A stretch of 64,000 nt of DNA from NCBI GenBank assembly GCA_934655875.1, contig CAKUHB010000002.1, positions 109,108-173,107 on the forward strand. The letters are read 5' to 3'. Positions 8,007-14,100 of the stretch are shown here, in pieces (positions within the stretch are counted from its first letter, which is position 1; each line of letters begins with the position of its first letter). The notes under the pieces are model-generated. The model was not told where the DNA came from and searched no databases. It saw only the letters and a list, made by a program, of their open reading frames with translations. The position numbers were made by a program, and so were the translations under genes. This DNA comes from an uncultured Oscillospiraceae bacterium (lineage in GTDB: Bacteria; Bacillota; Clostridia; Oscillospirales; Oscillospiraceae).

Positions 8007-8183
8007 TAGCTAACGCTTTGGCGTTTTCTATATTTTCTTTTTTCTCTCTCTTTTTTCTGTTAGATGCTGGATATCGTAGCCTGTCCAGCGTCGGTAAATC
8101 TCCCCGTTGGCTACAATGATTGCGGGCTACGTCTAAGGCAACCATTGTAGCCTGTAGCCAAATTTCATATTGGAGGTTTAATC
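8007..8183. other. Putative P1 replication origin region
   Basis: Non-coding, directly upstream of the Rep gene. It holds an inverted repeat GCTGGA/TCCAGC (8066-8071, 8084-8089). It also holds a 15-bp near-perfect inverted repeat (GGCTACAATGATTGC at 8108-8122 with its partner at 8137-8151, one mismatch) around a 14-nt loop, and repeats of GTAGCCTGT at 8077 and 8147. Hairpins beside an HUH Rep gene are typical double-strand origins. The nick site cannot be assigned by eye. Confidence 0.5.
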
Positions 8184-8771
8184 ATGGCTGATAAAAAGTT
8201 TCGTTCTTTTGCTGGTACCCTGTACCCGGATTCTGAATCCTATGATTGCGAAAAGCTCCTTTCTATTATCCGCACTAAATTTACCGACTGGGCTTATATC
8301 CTGCATGACAAAGATACCGATGAAAACGGCGAGCTGAAAAAGCCGCATATTCATTGGGTAGGTCGTGCAACTCCACGCTGTCTGTCGGTTGTCTCTAATT
8401 TCCTTGGTCTTCCTGAAAATGATATTGAGGTCGTAAAGAACTTCGACAATATGGTCATGTATCTCATTCACCTCAATGATATCGATAAATTTCAGTATTC
8501 CCCTGACGATGTCGAAACGAACCTGCCGAATATTGGTCAGATTCTTCGCAGACTATCTGAGGGACAAATTGTGAAAGATCTCGCTTCAGCCAAGATGCAG
8601 AAAAGCTGGTACGATCTTGTGCAGTATGCCGTTGAGACTGAAAGCTATGACGTACTCCGGCGTAATCTTGGCGTGATTCGTCTCATTTGGGAGGAACAGC
8701 AAATCGTTGATTCCAAGCGTCTTTCTGACGGTCGTGATGTCTTCCCGCATAACAATCGGAAGGATATTTAA
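8184..8771 (+). CDS. rep: P1 Rep_2-family HUH replication initiator
   Basis: A 195-residue protein resembling plasmid Rep_2 (PF01719) rolling-circle initiators. Motif I-like SFAGTLYPDS is near residue 8, the metal-binding HUH motif is in KPHIHWVGR (about 52-58), and the tyrosine region YLIHLNDIDKFQY is at about 93-105. It should nick the P1 origin and start rolling-circle replication. ATG 8184 follows TGGAGGTT. There is no helicase domain, unlike the P2 Rep, so host helicase is presumably used. The stop is only 5 bp before the tRNA gene. Confidence 0.85.
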   Translation: MADKKFRSFAGTLYPDSESYDCEKLLSIIRTKFTDWAYILHDKDTDENGELKKPHIHWVGRATPRCLSVVSNFLGLPENDIEVVKNFDNMVMYLIHLNDIDKFQYSPDDVETNLPNIGQILRRLSEGQIVKDLASAKMQKSWYDLVQYAVETESYDVLRRNLGVIRLIWEEQQIVDSKRLSDGRDVFPHNNRKDI

Positions 8772-8776
8772 CATAT

Positions 8777-8850
8777 AGCGGGCTAGTGCAATGGTAGCAC
8801 GTCAGGTTCTGAGCCTGAAACTGGTCGTTCGATTCGACCGCCCGCACCCA
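8777..8850 (+). tRNA. Initiator-like tRNA with CUG anticodon in provirus P1
   Basis: A complete cloverleaf with encoded CCA. The acceptor is 8777-8783 with 8840-8846; D stem GTGC/GCAC; anticodon stem TCAGG/CCTGA with loop TTCTGAG; anticodon CTG at 8809-8811; T stem GGTCG/CGACC with loop TTCGATT. T8, A14, G18G19, A21, T33, T54T55C56 and A58 are all present. Position 1:72 is A.A, unpaired, followed by G2:C71, C3:G70 and G4:C69, the pattern of bacterial initiator tRNA and of formyltransferase recognition. Two of the three initiator G:C pairs of the anticodon stem are present (30:40, 31:39; 29:41 is A:T). Unlike usual initiators, 11:24 is T:A and base 73 is C. A generic caller would name it tRNA-Gln(CTG). 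The D arm and anticodon stem also resemble tRNA-Gly, a possible ancestor. Confidence 0.88.
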
Positions 8851-8873
8851 TTTTACTGAAAGGACTGATATTT

Positions 8874-9890
8874 CAGAAAACATTGATTCGCGTCCTGCTG
8901 GTCGTTTGTATCCTGTCGGTTCTTTCTGTCTCCGTCTTTGCGGCCGGCACGTCGACAAATCCGGCGTATCCCACTAGTACATACACTTATGTACGTGGTA
9001 TTTCTTCGACTGGTTCGGTGAATACGTCTTCTGGTACCTATTTTGATGCTGTTACTCAATCGATGTATGGCCTTGGTAACATCCTTGCTTCAATTTGGAG
9101 TAAGCTTGGGCTGATTCAAAATAATACTTCCTATCTTTCTGAAATCGCGACTGATACTAACTCCATTAGTACAATCAATACGTATGTGCAGTCTAATAAC
9201 TCTTGGCTGTCTAAGCTTTATACTGAAGTTTCTGGTATCAAGTCGGCTATGAATACCACTTCTGCATGGACGTCCACGCAGGCATCTTCTGTGACCTCTG
9301 ACGTTGCTTCTCTTGAAGTGTATGGTAAGAACATTTCCACGAACTCCACTTCGATGAACAGTTTCCTTTCTCAGATCAACAATAAGGTCGCTACGGAATC
9401 CACGTTGAAAACTCTCGCAACTGAAACGACTGTTTCTAGTATAAAGAATATCCTGAATGGTTTCAAGTCCAATCTTGATACCATTGCAGAAAAAACATCT
9501 GACCTCGCTGAGGTCCTTGCATCTGAAGAGGATAAACAGCTTCACGACAATTCCAAGTCTAATCTTGATTATCTAAATAGCGGTGACAAGGTTACTGATA
9601 TGGTTTCCGATACTAGTAAATTCGGCTCTGCTTCGTCTGCGGTTTCTGGATTTCAGGAAGCTTTTATGGGTTCCGGTGGTTTGTCTTCCGGTGATTTTTC
9701 CGGTGCATTTTTTGAGCTGAATGAAAGCGGTTATGGGTTCTGGTCTTCGTCTGTATATAATCAGATTCATCAGTCTGATTCGTCCACATCTGCACGATCT
9801 AGGGTGAAATCTAAATCTGCTTCTGATATGCCTTATGATGCTTGGGCTGAGTATGAGAAAGCAATGGCTGATTTTGGGGGTGTTGATTGA
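8874..9890 (+). CDS. P1 secreted coiled-coil protein, apparent CAG start
   Basis: A 338-residue product if read from CAG 8874, which lies 9 nt after AAAGGA (8859-8864). TTG 8883 is in frame but 18 nt from that site. Read from CAG, the protein has a textbook signal peptide (KTLIRVLLVVCIL to VFA/AG). A long Ser/Thr/Asn-rich helical region with weak heptads follows, and then a Gly/Ser-rich C-terminus. It occupies the same place as the 716-residue P2 protein, whose central part is similarly coiled, but it lacks the NlpC/P60 domain. It is probably a virion tip or surface protein. The gene begins 23 nt after the tRNA. Confidence 0.75.
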   Translation, partial: QKTLIRVLLVVCILSVLSVSVFAAGTSTNPAYPTSTYTYVRGISSTGSVNTSSGTYFDAVTQSMYGLGNILASIWSKLGLIQNNTSYLSEIATDTNSISTINTYVQSNNSWLSKLYTEVSGIKSAMNTTSAWTSTQASSVTSDVASLEVYGKNISTNSTSMNSFLSQINNKVATESTLKTLATETTVSSIKNILNGFKSNLDTIAEKTSDLAEVLASEEDKQLHDNSKSNLDYLNSGDKVTDMVSDTSKFGSASSAVSGFQEAFMGSGGLSSGDFSGAFFELNESGYGFWSSSVYNQIHQSDSSTSARSRVKSKSASDMPYDAWAEYEKAMADFGGVD

Positions 9891-10039
9891 TGTTTAACGT
9901 TATTCAAAATCCTATTCAGTTTTTTGTACGTTTTCTTGCCTGTCTCCCTCCCCCTATCCGGCTGTTTCTTTACTGGACGCTTGGATTTTTCGCATTTTGT
10001 TTCATTTACTCGATTGTCCATTATTGGCTGAAAGGGTGA
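9890..10039 (+). CDS. P1 small membrane protein A
   Basis: A 49-residue protein (MFNVIQNPIQFFVRFLACLP...) with one long hydrophobic helix at about 22-43. Its ATG overlaps the preceding stop by one base (TGATG). By order and hydropathy it corresponds to the 46-residue P2 protein at 16743-16883. Probably a minor coat or assembly protein. Confidence 0.75.
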   Translation: MFNVIQNPIQFFVRFLACLPPPIRLFLYWTLGFFAFCFIYSIVHYWLKG

Positions 10040-10045
10040 TTCTTC

Positions 10046-10195
10046 TTGGGCAATTTCCATGATGTTCTTAAGATTCTGCTTTCCATTTTTCCCGATTGGC
10101 TTGTAACCGTTTTTATTGTTGCAATCGGGTGTGTCGCAGTTCTCATTGTCCTCTCTCTCATCAAGGCCATTCTGGACGCTATTCCTTTTGTGTAG
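10046..10195 (+). CDS. P1 small membrane protein B, TTG start
   Basis: A 49-residue protein starting at TTG 10046, 9 nt after AAAGGG. It has one hydrophobic segment (about 17-37) and ends in AIPFV. The P2 counterpart at 16567-16731 ends in FIPFI and starts with GTG, so both use non-AUG starts here. Likely a minor capsid or assembly component. Confidence 0.7.
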   Translation: MGNFHDVLKILLSIFPDWLVTVFIVAIGCVAVLIVLSLIKAILDAIPFV

Positions 10196-10203
10196 GTGAT
10201 TAT

Positions 10204-10419
10204 ATGACACAAGACGCGCTTCGATTCTATCTTACGTATTTCAATAATCTTTGGAAGTTCTACGTTTCGTGGAACATTCCGGGTACAACCTTCACGCCTG
10301 CTGAACTGTCGTTCTTTGTTTTGGCAGTTTCCATTCTGATTCGAACGTTGAAACGTCTTTCTAATGTTCCGGATGCTTCGTTCGGTGGTAGTTCCAAGTC
10401 TTCTAGCTCGAAGGAGTGA
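10204..10419 (+). CDS. P1 small membrane protein C with IPGTTF motif
   Basis: A 71-residue protein from ATG 10204, preceded by TAGGTG. It contains FYVSWNIPGTTFTPAEL followed by a hydrophobic segment and a Ser-rich tail. The IPGTTF motif is shared with the 80-residue P2 protein at 16314-16556, showing homology. In both proviruses it precedes the pIII-like gene and probably belongs to the virion or its assembly site. Confidence 0.75.
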   Translation: MTQDALRFYLTYFNNLWKFYVSWNIPGTTFTPAELSFFVLAVSILIRTLKRLSNVPDASFGGSSKSSSSKE

Positions 10420-10424
10420 TTTCT

Positions 10425-11129
10425 ATAAAACGTCTCTTTTCTGTCTTCCTCTGTGTCATCCTGCTGGTCTGTCTCTGTGTTCCTGCTCTTGCCGCTGGTA
10501 CTGTCCGGCTTGATTATGATGAATGGCTCTGGTTCTACGATCTCGTAGACAATACTGAAAATCATGATCTCTGGTTAGGCATGTATTCCTATGGTGGTGC
10601 TCAAGACATTTTGCCTATTGATGTGACTGAGGATGAATATAATGCAAGAAAGCAAATCGACATTGTTAACGATACTGAATCAGAAACACCTGCTGAATCT
10701 GACACCGATGAATCTGTTGATAATTCTGTTGATTCTGATAGCGTCGTTCCTGCTGATTCGGAATCTGATACAGATATTTCGTCTCCTGAAATCTCCATCG
10801 GGTCGGAATCGAGCGTGTCGGAATCTCCTGTACTTCTGGCGGCGAACGTTCCAACGTCTGGTACTTCTTATACACAACCTGAGATGGTTCATGTAGAATA
10901 TGCTCCCGATGCTTCTGATGGTTCTTTGCTTTCTGTTTTATACGATTTGCTTGGTAAGCCTGTAGTGTCCTATACATATAAAGTGCAGACGAATTATAAT
11001 AATTCTCAGTATGGTTATGTGACAGAACATCTTGACTATGATTCGAATTGGGTTTGTTCCCTTGTCCTGCTTCTGGTTGTTGTCTTCTGTATCTTCAAGG
11101 CTGGAGGTGCGTTGATATCGAAAGCGTAA
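10425..11129 (+). CDS. P1 pIII-like anchored surface protein, apparent ATA start
   Basis: A 234-residue product from ATA 10425, 8 nt after AAGGAG. An in-frame GTG at 10416 overlaps the Shine-Dalgarno itself and so is unlikely. A signal peptide (KRLFSVFLCVILLV... to ALA/AG) is followed by a small exported domain. A long acidic Ser/Asp/Glu linker covers about residues 75-140. Then comes a second small domain and a C-terminal transmembrane anchor with basic end. This is the layout of filamentous-phage adsorption protein pIII. The P2 homologue at 15733-16317 begins ATG AAA CGA at the matching place. Confidence 0.75.
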   Translation: MKRLFSVFLCVILLVCLCVPALAAGTVRLDYDEWLWFYDLVDNTENHDLWLGMYSYGGAQDILPIDVTEDEYNARKQIDIVNDTESETPAESDTDESVDNSVDSDSVVPADSESDTDISSPEISIGSESSVSESPVLLAANVPTSGTSYTQPEMVHVEYAPDASDGSLLSVLYDLLGKPVVSYTYKVQTNYNNSQYGYVTEHLDYDSNWVCSLVLLLVVVFCIFKAGGALISKA

Positions 11130-11260
11130 AAGCATTCTGTGTCTGGTTCATTGGTGAAGTTCCTACTTTCCTCATGGCTGAGCCTATCTGCTATTTTGTT
11201 GGTTTCTTCTTTTCCTTTGTAACTGTCGCTTTACTCAAGCGATTGTTAAATATCAAATAA
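11117..11260 (+). CDS. P1 small membrane protein D, non-AUG start
   Basis: About 47 residues if read from ATC 11117, 9 nt after GGAGG (11103-11107). GTT 11111 and GAT 11114 are the only other in-frame codons near that site, and all are non-canonical. The first in-frame ATG (11174) would leave only 28 residues. The segment AEPICYFVGFFFSF matches SEPIVYFVGMVLMC of the 46-residue P2 protein at 15591-15731, so the coding frame is real even though the start is uncertain. It overlaps the preceding gene. Confidence 0.6.
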   Translation: MESVKAFCVWFIGEVPTFLMAEPICYFVGFFFSFVTVALLKRLLNIK

Positions 11261-11279
11261 CTATGAAAGGGTGATTTTT

Positions 11280-11468
11280 CAGGGTACTCCCGCAGCTTAC
11301 ACTATTGCTTCCATGATCTCTGACATTGGTTCTTTTGTAACCGGTGCCGTTTCTTGGGTCGGTGAGTTTGTCGGTGCTATTACCGGCAATCCTCTGATTC
11401 TTGGCTTCGTGCTGGTCGCGCTGATTGGTACGGGTATCGGCGTTATCAACCGCCTTATTCACGTGTAA
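11280..11468 (+). CDS. P1 major coat protein, apparent CAG start
   Basis: A 62-residue product read from CAG 11280, 8 nt after AAAGGG (11266-11271). It aligns without gaps over its full 62 residues with the P2 coat protein at 15138-15326. The P2 initiator Met falls exactly on CAG (then GTPAAYTIASMISDIG against EAGATVTIATLLSSIG). It has an amphipathic N-terminal half, a hydrophobic segment at about 38-55 and a basic end, the inovirus pVIII layout without a signal peptide. In-frame GTG 11271 overlaps the ribosome site. In-frame ATG 11313 would remove 11 conserved-position residues and has no Shine-Dalgarno. A terminator follows at once, as after gene VIII in classical filamentous phages. Confidence 0.82.
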   Translation, partial: QGTPAAYTIASMISDIGSFVTGAVSWVGEFVGAITGNPLILGFVLVALIGTGIGVINRLIHV

Positions 11469-11480
11469 ACCTTCGACCAT

Positions 11481-11510
11481 GGGGCGGGCTTTTCCGCCCC
11501 TTCTTTTTTT
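11481..11510 (+). terminator. Terminator between the P1 coat gene and zot
   Basis: GGGGCGG (11481-11487) pairs with CCGCCCC (11494-11500), followed by TTCTTTTTTT. It sits 12 bp after the coat stop and only 3 bp before the zot ATG, so it can accumulate coat mRNA and restrict zot expression. The zot start has no visible Shine-Dalgarno. Confidence 0.85.
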
Positions 11511-11513
11511 GCT

Positions 11514-12236
11514 ATGATTATTTTTCTTTCTATCGTTGGTGTCTTCCTTGTCTGGTTCACTGTCCAGTCTCGCCGCTATAATAATCCCTATCGACTGATC
11601 TTCATTTTCGGTAAAAAGGGTGCTGGTAAATCCCTCTACATGGTCAAACAGATGATGAAATATCTGAAAAAAGGTTGGACTGTCTATACGGACATTGACA
11701 ATTGCAACCTTCCCGGTGTTCGTATTATGAAAGCTATGGACTTGGCTGAGTTTGCCCCTGCTGAGAACTCCGCGATCTTCCTTGATGAAGCTGGTATTCT
11801 CTTTGATAACCGGAACTTCAAGAACTTCAATTCCGGCCTGCGTGATTTCTTTAAGCTCCAAAGAAAGTACAAATGCCGGGTTTTCCTCAATTCGCAGTCC
11901 TTCGACATTGACAAGAAAATCCGTGATGTTACTGACCAGATGGGCTTAATGGTTTCTGTCGGAAATGTCTTCTCGATTTATCGACCTATTCGCCGATCTA
12001 TTACGCTGACTGAGCCGTCCGCAGAAGCTGAAAGCCGCATCGCAGATAAACTGTCCTTTGAATCTATCTTCAAGTGGCAGATCACGTATCTTCCGAAGTA
12101 TTTCAAATACTTCGATAGCTTCGCCGCCCCTGAGCGTCCGCCCCTGCCGTTTAATGAAATCGTGGCAGACCTCACAGACAAAAACGTTCGTCGTTCTCTG
12201 CGTCGCCAGCGGCCTGACAATACCGAAGAGGAATAA
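11514..12236 (+). CDS. zot: P1 Zot-like (pI) morphogenesis ATPase
   Basis: A 240-residue Zot-family protein. An N-terminal transmembrane helix (about 2-18) is followed by a P-loop domain with Walker A GKKGAGKS (about 35-42) and Walker B SAIFLDEAGI (about 85). NFKNFNSGLRDFFKLQRK and NSQSFDIDKKIRD, typical of this family, are visible. In filamentous phages this ATPase drives assembly and extrusion through the envelope. It defines P1 as inovirus-like. The end is basic and acidic (RRSLRRQRPDNTEEE). Confidence 0.9.
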   Translation: MIIFLSIVGVFLVWFTVQSRRYNNPYRLIFIFGKKGAGKSLYMVKQMMKYLKKGWTVYTDIDNCNLPGVRIMKAMDLAEFAPAENSAIFLDEAGILFDNRNFKNFNSGLRDFFKLQRKYKCRVFLNSQSFDIDKKIRDVTDQMGLMVSVGNVFSIYRPIRRSITLTEPSAEAESRIADKLSFESIFKWQITYLPKYFKYFDSFAAPERPPLPFNEIVADLTDKNVRRSLRRQRPDNTEEE

Positions 12237-12243
12237 TGTATAC

Positions 12244-12426
12244 ATGGATATTGTACTTATTATCATCAGTCTTATTTTTGTGGTTATCACATTCTTTGCT
12301 GAAGGCTTCGCCGGATTCGTGGGATTTATTCTATCTTTCCTTGTCTTTGGTTTCTCTCTTGGCCTATTTTGTAGCCGTTGGATTCATCCCGGAAAAGTGA
12401 AAGAAAAAAGGGTTCCCCGGCCTTAA
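12244..12426 (+). CDS. P1 last gene, small two-helix membrane protein
   Basis: A 60-residue protein from ATG 12244, with GAGGAA near the zot stop as ribosome site. Two hydrophobic helices (about 3-20 and 24-46) are followed by a basic tail (HPGKVKEKRVPRP). It may be an assembly partner of Zot. No family recognised. Confidence 0.6.
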   Translation: MDIVLIIISLIFVVITFFAEGFAGFVGFILSFLVFGFSLGLFCSRWIHPGKVKEKRVPRP

Positions 12427-12749
12427 TCCCCGGAAACCCTCGCTGTTTGTTCCTGCTGATACAAAAGAGCTATTTTGTTGCGTTGCGCAAGGGCCAATTA
12501 AAATAGGCTGTTGTGTAGCCCTTCCCCAACGGCGGTGTTCAATGTCACAATTGAAACCTCAACAAAATTACGGTTGTTGTTGCGTTCACTCGTCCGAACT
12601 TCATAGCCGATTCAGATTTGTGACGTTCATCTTGATTTTTATTATACTCGACTCAGATGGAATGTCAAGAATTTTTTCACATAAAACTTGATTTATTTCC
12701 ACTTAAAACCGATAAATTCTAAACTTATTTTTGAATATTAAGCTTCAAG
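12427..12749. repeat. Right-end repeat region of P1 / left direct repeat of P2
   Basis: Non-coding. It holds the end-repeat motifs TATTTTGTTGCGTT (12472-12485) and CGGTTGTTGTTGCGTT (12571-12586). After exactly 49 nt comes TTTTTATTATACTCGAC (12636-12652). The same two blocks with the same 49-nt spacing recur at 20654-20735. Read on the minus strand the last block contains TATAAT, a -10 element. The remaining AT-rich stretch to 12749 shows nothing else. Confidence 0.7.
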
Positions 12750-12790
12750 ACAGCTCTGTTATCAGATTGTAACAGGGCTGTTATTTTTTA
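12750..12790 (+). terminator. Rho-independent terminator
   Basis: ACAGCTCTGTTA and TAACAGGGCTGT form a 12-bp stem (one G-U) followed by TTATTTTTTA. No clear gene precedes it, so it may insulate the SprT region or end a small RNA starting in 12650-12750. Confidence 0.7.
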
Positions 12791-12855
12791 TACGTACTTC
12801 CCCACAGATCGTGGGCTGGCCATACGGGAGAATATTGTGTCCTGCGGACGGCTGC

Positions 12856-12955
12856 GACGGGAAATATTCATCTGTCAAGCAGCTTTCGCGGCATAAAACC
12901 AGTGTGCGCACTGGATTTATTCCACGGTCAACTTGACAGACGAAAATGTCCCGTC
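12856..12955 (+). ncRNA. Structured leader upstream of the SprT-like gene
   Basis: A 24-bp inverted repeat (12856-12879 and 12932-12955, 21 of 24 positions complementary) encloses a second hairpin. The inner hairpin has CCAGTG/CACTGG arms extended by an AT-rich stem around loop TGCG (12899-12914). About 100 nt would fold into one long structure. The rest of 12791-13030 is non-coding. It could be a regulatory leader, a small RNA or an origin of a former mobile element. I do not recognise a known class. Confidence 0.45.
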
Positions 12956-13030
12956 CGCACGGTGGGCAACCGAAATCGCACCGCGATTCCGGCAAGCCCA
13001 ATCTTTCATTATGATAAAGGAGTGCGTACA

Positions 13031-13681
13031 ATGAAACAGACGATCAGAACGAGCAGGACGGCAGGATATTTGGAAAAGATTTTCAGGGCATTGAATGAGG
13101 ACAGCTTCGGCGGCGAGCTGGAAGAACCTGTTATCACGATTCAGGACACGCCGACCGCATACGGGCATGTTACCGTTGGCAAGGCGTGGAGCGTCAAGGA
13201 CAATCACCGGCACGAGCTTAACATTGCAGCCGGAACCCTACAGAGACCGATTGAAGAGGTCGTTGCGACCATGCTGCATGAAATGGTACATCTTTACAAC
13301 CTACAGCATGAAATTCAGGATTGCAGCCGGGGCGGCACGTACCACAACAAGAAATTCCGGGATGAAGCACAGAAGCACATGCTGACGGTTGAACATCATG
13401 AGAAATATGGATGGACGATCACGAAGCCGACAGAGGAACTGATTGACTACGTAATCAATAAGGGATGGGAAGATATCATGATGAACCGAGCGTCTTTCCC
13501 CTTCTCGATCGGCGGCGGCAGCAAAGGCAAACCGTCAGACGAATCCGGCACAGAGAAGCCGAAGCCAAAGAGCAATAGCAGGAAATATGTGTGCCCGAAA
13601 TGCAAAACGATCATCAGAGCGACGCGGGCGGTGAATGTGGTATGTGGAGATTGCAATATTCCGTTTGAATTAGAAGTATGA
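13031..13681 (+). CDS. SprT-like zinc metalloprotease-domain protein
   Basis: A 216-residue protein from ATG 13031 with AAGGAG upstream. It has a SprT-like domain with zinc motif HEMVH (about residue 84) and a downstream His (GTYHNKKF). The C-terminal zinc ribbon has CPKC and CGDC at about 191-211. Related proteins (SprT/Spartan fold) act on DNA-bound or DNA-linked proteins and are common on Gram-positive mobile elements. It lies between the two proviruses and could be cargo of P2, for example acting on covalent Rep-DNA adducts, but that is inference. A terminator follows directly. Confidence 0.85.
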   Translation: MKQTIRTSRTAGYLEKIFRALNEDSFGGELEEPVITIQDTPTAYGHVTVGKAWSVKDNHRHELNIAAGTLQRPIEEVVATMLHEMVHLYNLQHEIQDCSRGGTYHNKKFRDEAQKHMLTVEHHEKYGWTITKPTEELIDYVINKGWEDIMMNRASFPFSIGGGSKGKPSDESGTEKPKPKSNSRKYVCPKCKTIIRATRAVNVVCGDCNIPFELEV

Positions 13682-13682
13682 C

Positions 13683-13710
13683 AGAGGGGCGAAAGCCCCT
13701 CTCCCCTTTT
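13683..13710 (+). terminator. Terminator after the SprT-like gene
   Basis: AGAGGGGC, loop GAAA, GCCCCTCT, then CCCCTTTTC. It lies immediately after the SprT-like stop codon. Confidence 0.8.
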
Positions 13711-13859
13711 CATTGACAGAATCGTATAAATATTGTAAGATTGAAGCAGCGAGAGGTATAAACAAAATCTTCGATATTGTTTATGAAATTTAGAATTGAA
13801 AAGGTATTATTGATATTTTTGAATATCAATAATCAAATTTACTGTAAGAGGGCTGTGAA

Positions 13860-14060
13860 ATGAAAAAGTGCGAAAATACATACATTGCACAACAATGTAT
13901 CAGCATGAAAGCCACGATTCAGAATTTCAAACTGGGGCTGAAAATGGCAAGCATGAAGGATGACGGAATCACCGACAAAGAGGAAGCAAAGCTGATAAAG
14001 GCGGTCACAAAAGATCTTGACCGACTTGAAAAAACACTCAATTCCTATGAATTTGTATAA
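13860..14060 (+). CDS. Small helical protein, unknown, between the proviruses
   Basis: A 66-residue charged, mostly helical protein (MKKCENTYIAQQCISMKATI...) from ATG 13860, with AGAGGGCTG upstream. It converges on the P2 zot gene and shares the terminator at 14059. No family recognised. The DDGITDKEEAKLIKAV segment resembles an EF-hand-like or short helical turn, without proof of function. The AT-rich 13711-13859 holds only short inverted repeats (around 13807-13830). Confidence 0.55.
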   Translation: MKKCENTYIAQQCISMKATIQNFKLGLKMASMKDDGITDKEEAKLIKAVTKDLDRLEKTLNSYEFV

Positions 14061-14100
14061 AAAACTCCCGCGTGCGCATGTGCTGCACGCGGGAGTTTTT
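14059..14100. terminator. Bidirectional terminator at the end of P2 zot
   Basis: A 15-bp arm AAAAACTCCCGCGTG pairs with its complement around an 11-nt loop, with A and T flanks. It serves both the 66-residue gene and the convergent P2 zot. Confidence 0.9.

Noticed and set aside
8778..8850. Reading the tRNA as a degraded tRNA-Gly pseudogene with a 6-bp acceptor
   Set aside because: Taking A8777 as base 1 puts T8, A14, G18G19, A21, T33 and the T loop all in place, so the gene is intact with a true 1:72 mismatch. A Gly ancestry remains possible.
11271..11273. GTG in frame three codons before the coat CAG
   Set aside because: It overlaps the AAAGGG ribosome site, so it has no Shine-Dalgarno of its own, and it would add three residues absent from the P2 coat protein. 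Kept only as an alternative to test.
11313..11315. ATG inside the coat frame as start
   Set aside because: It has no ribosome site and removes 11 residues that align with the P2 coat protein, though it would still leave the membrane helix.
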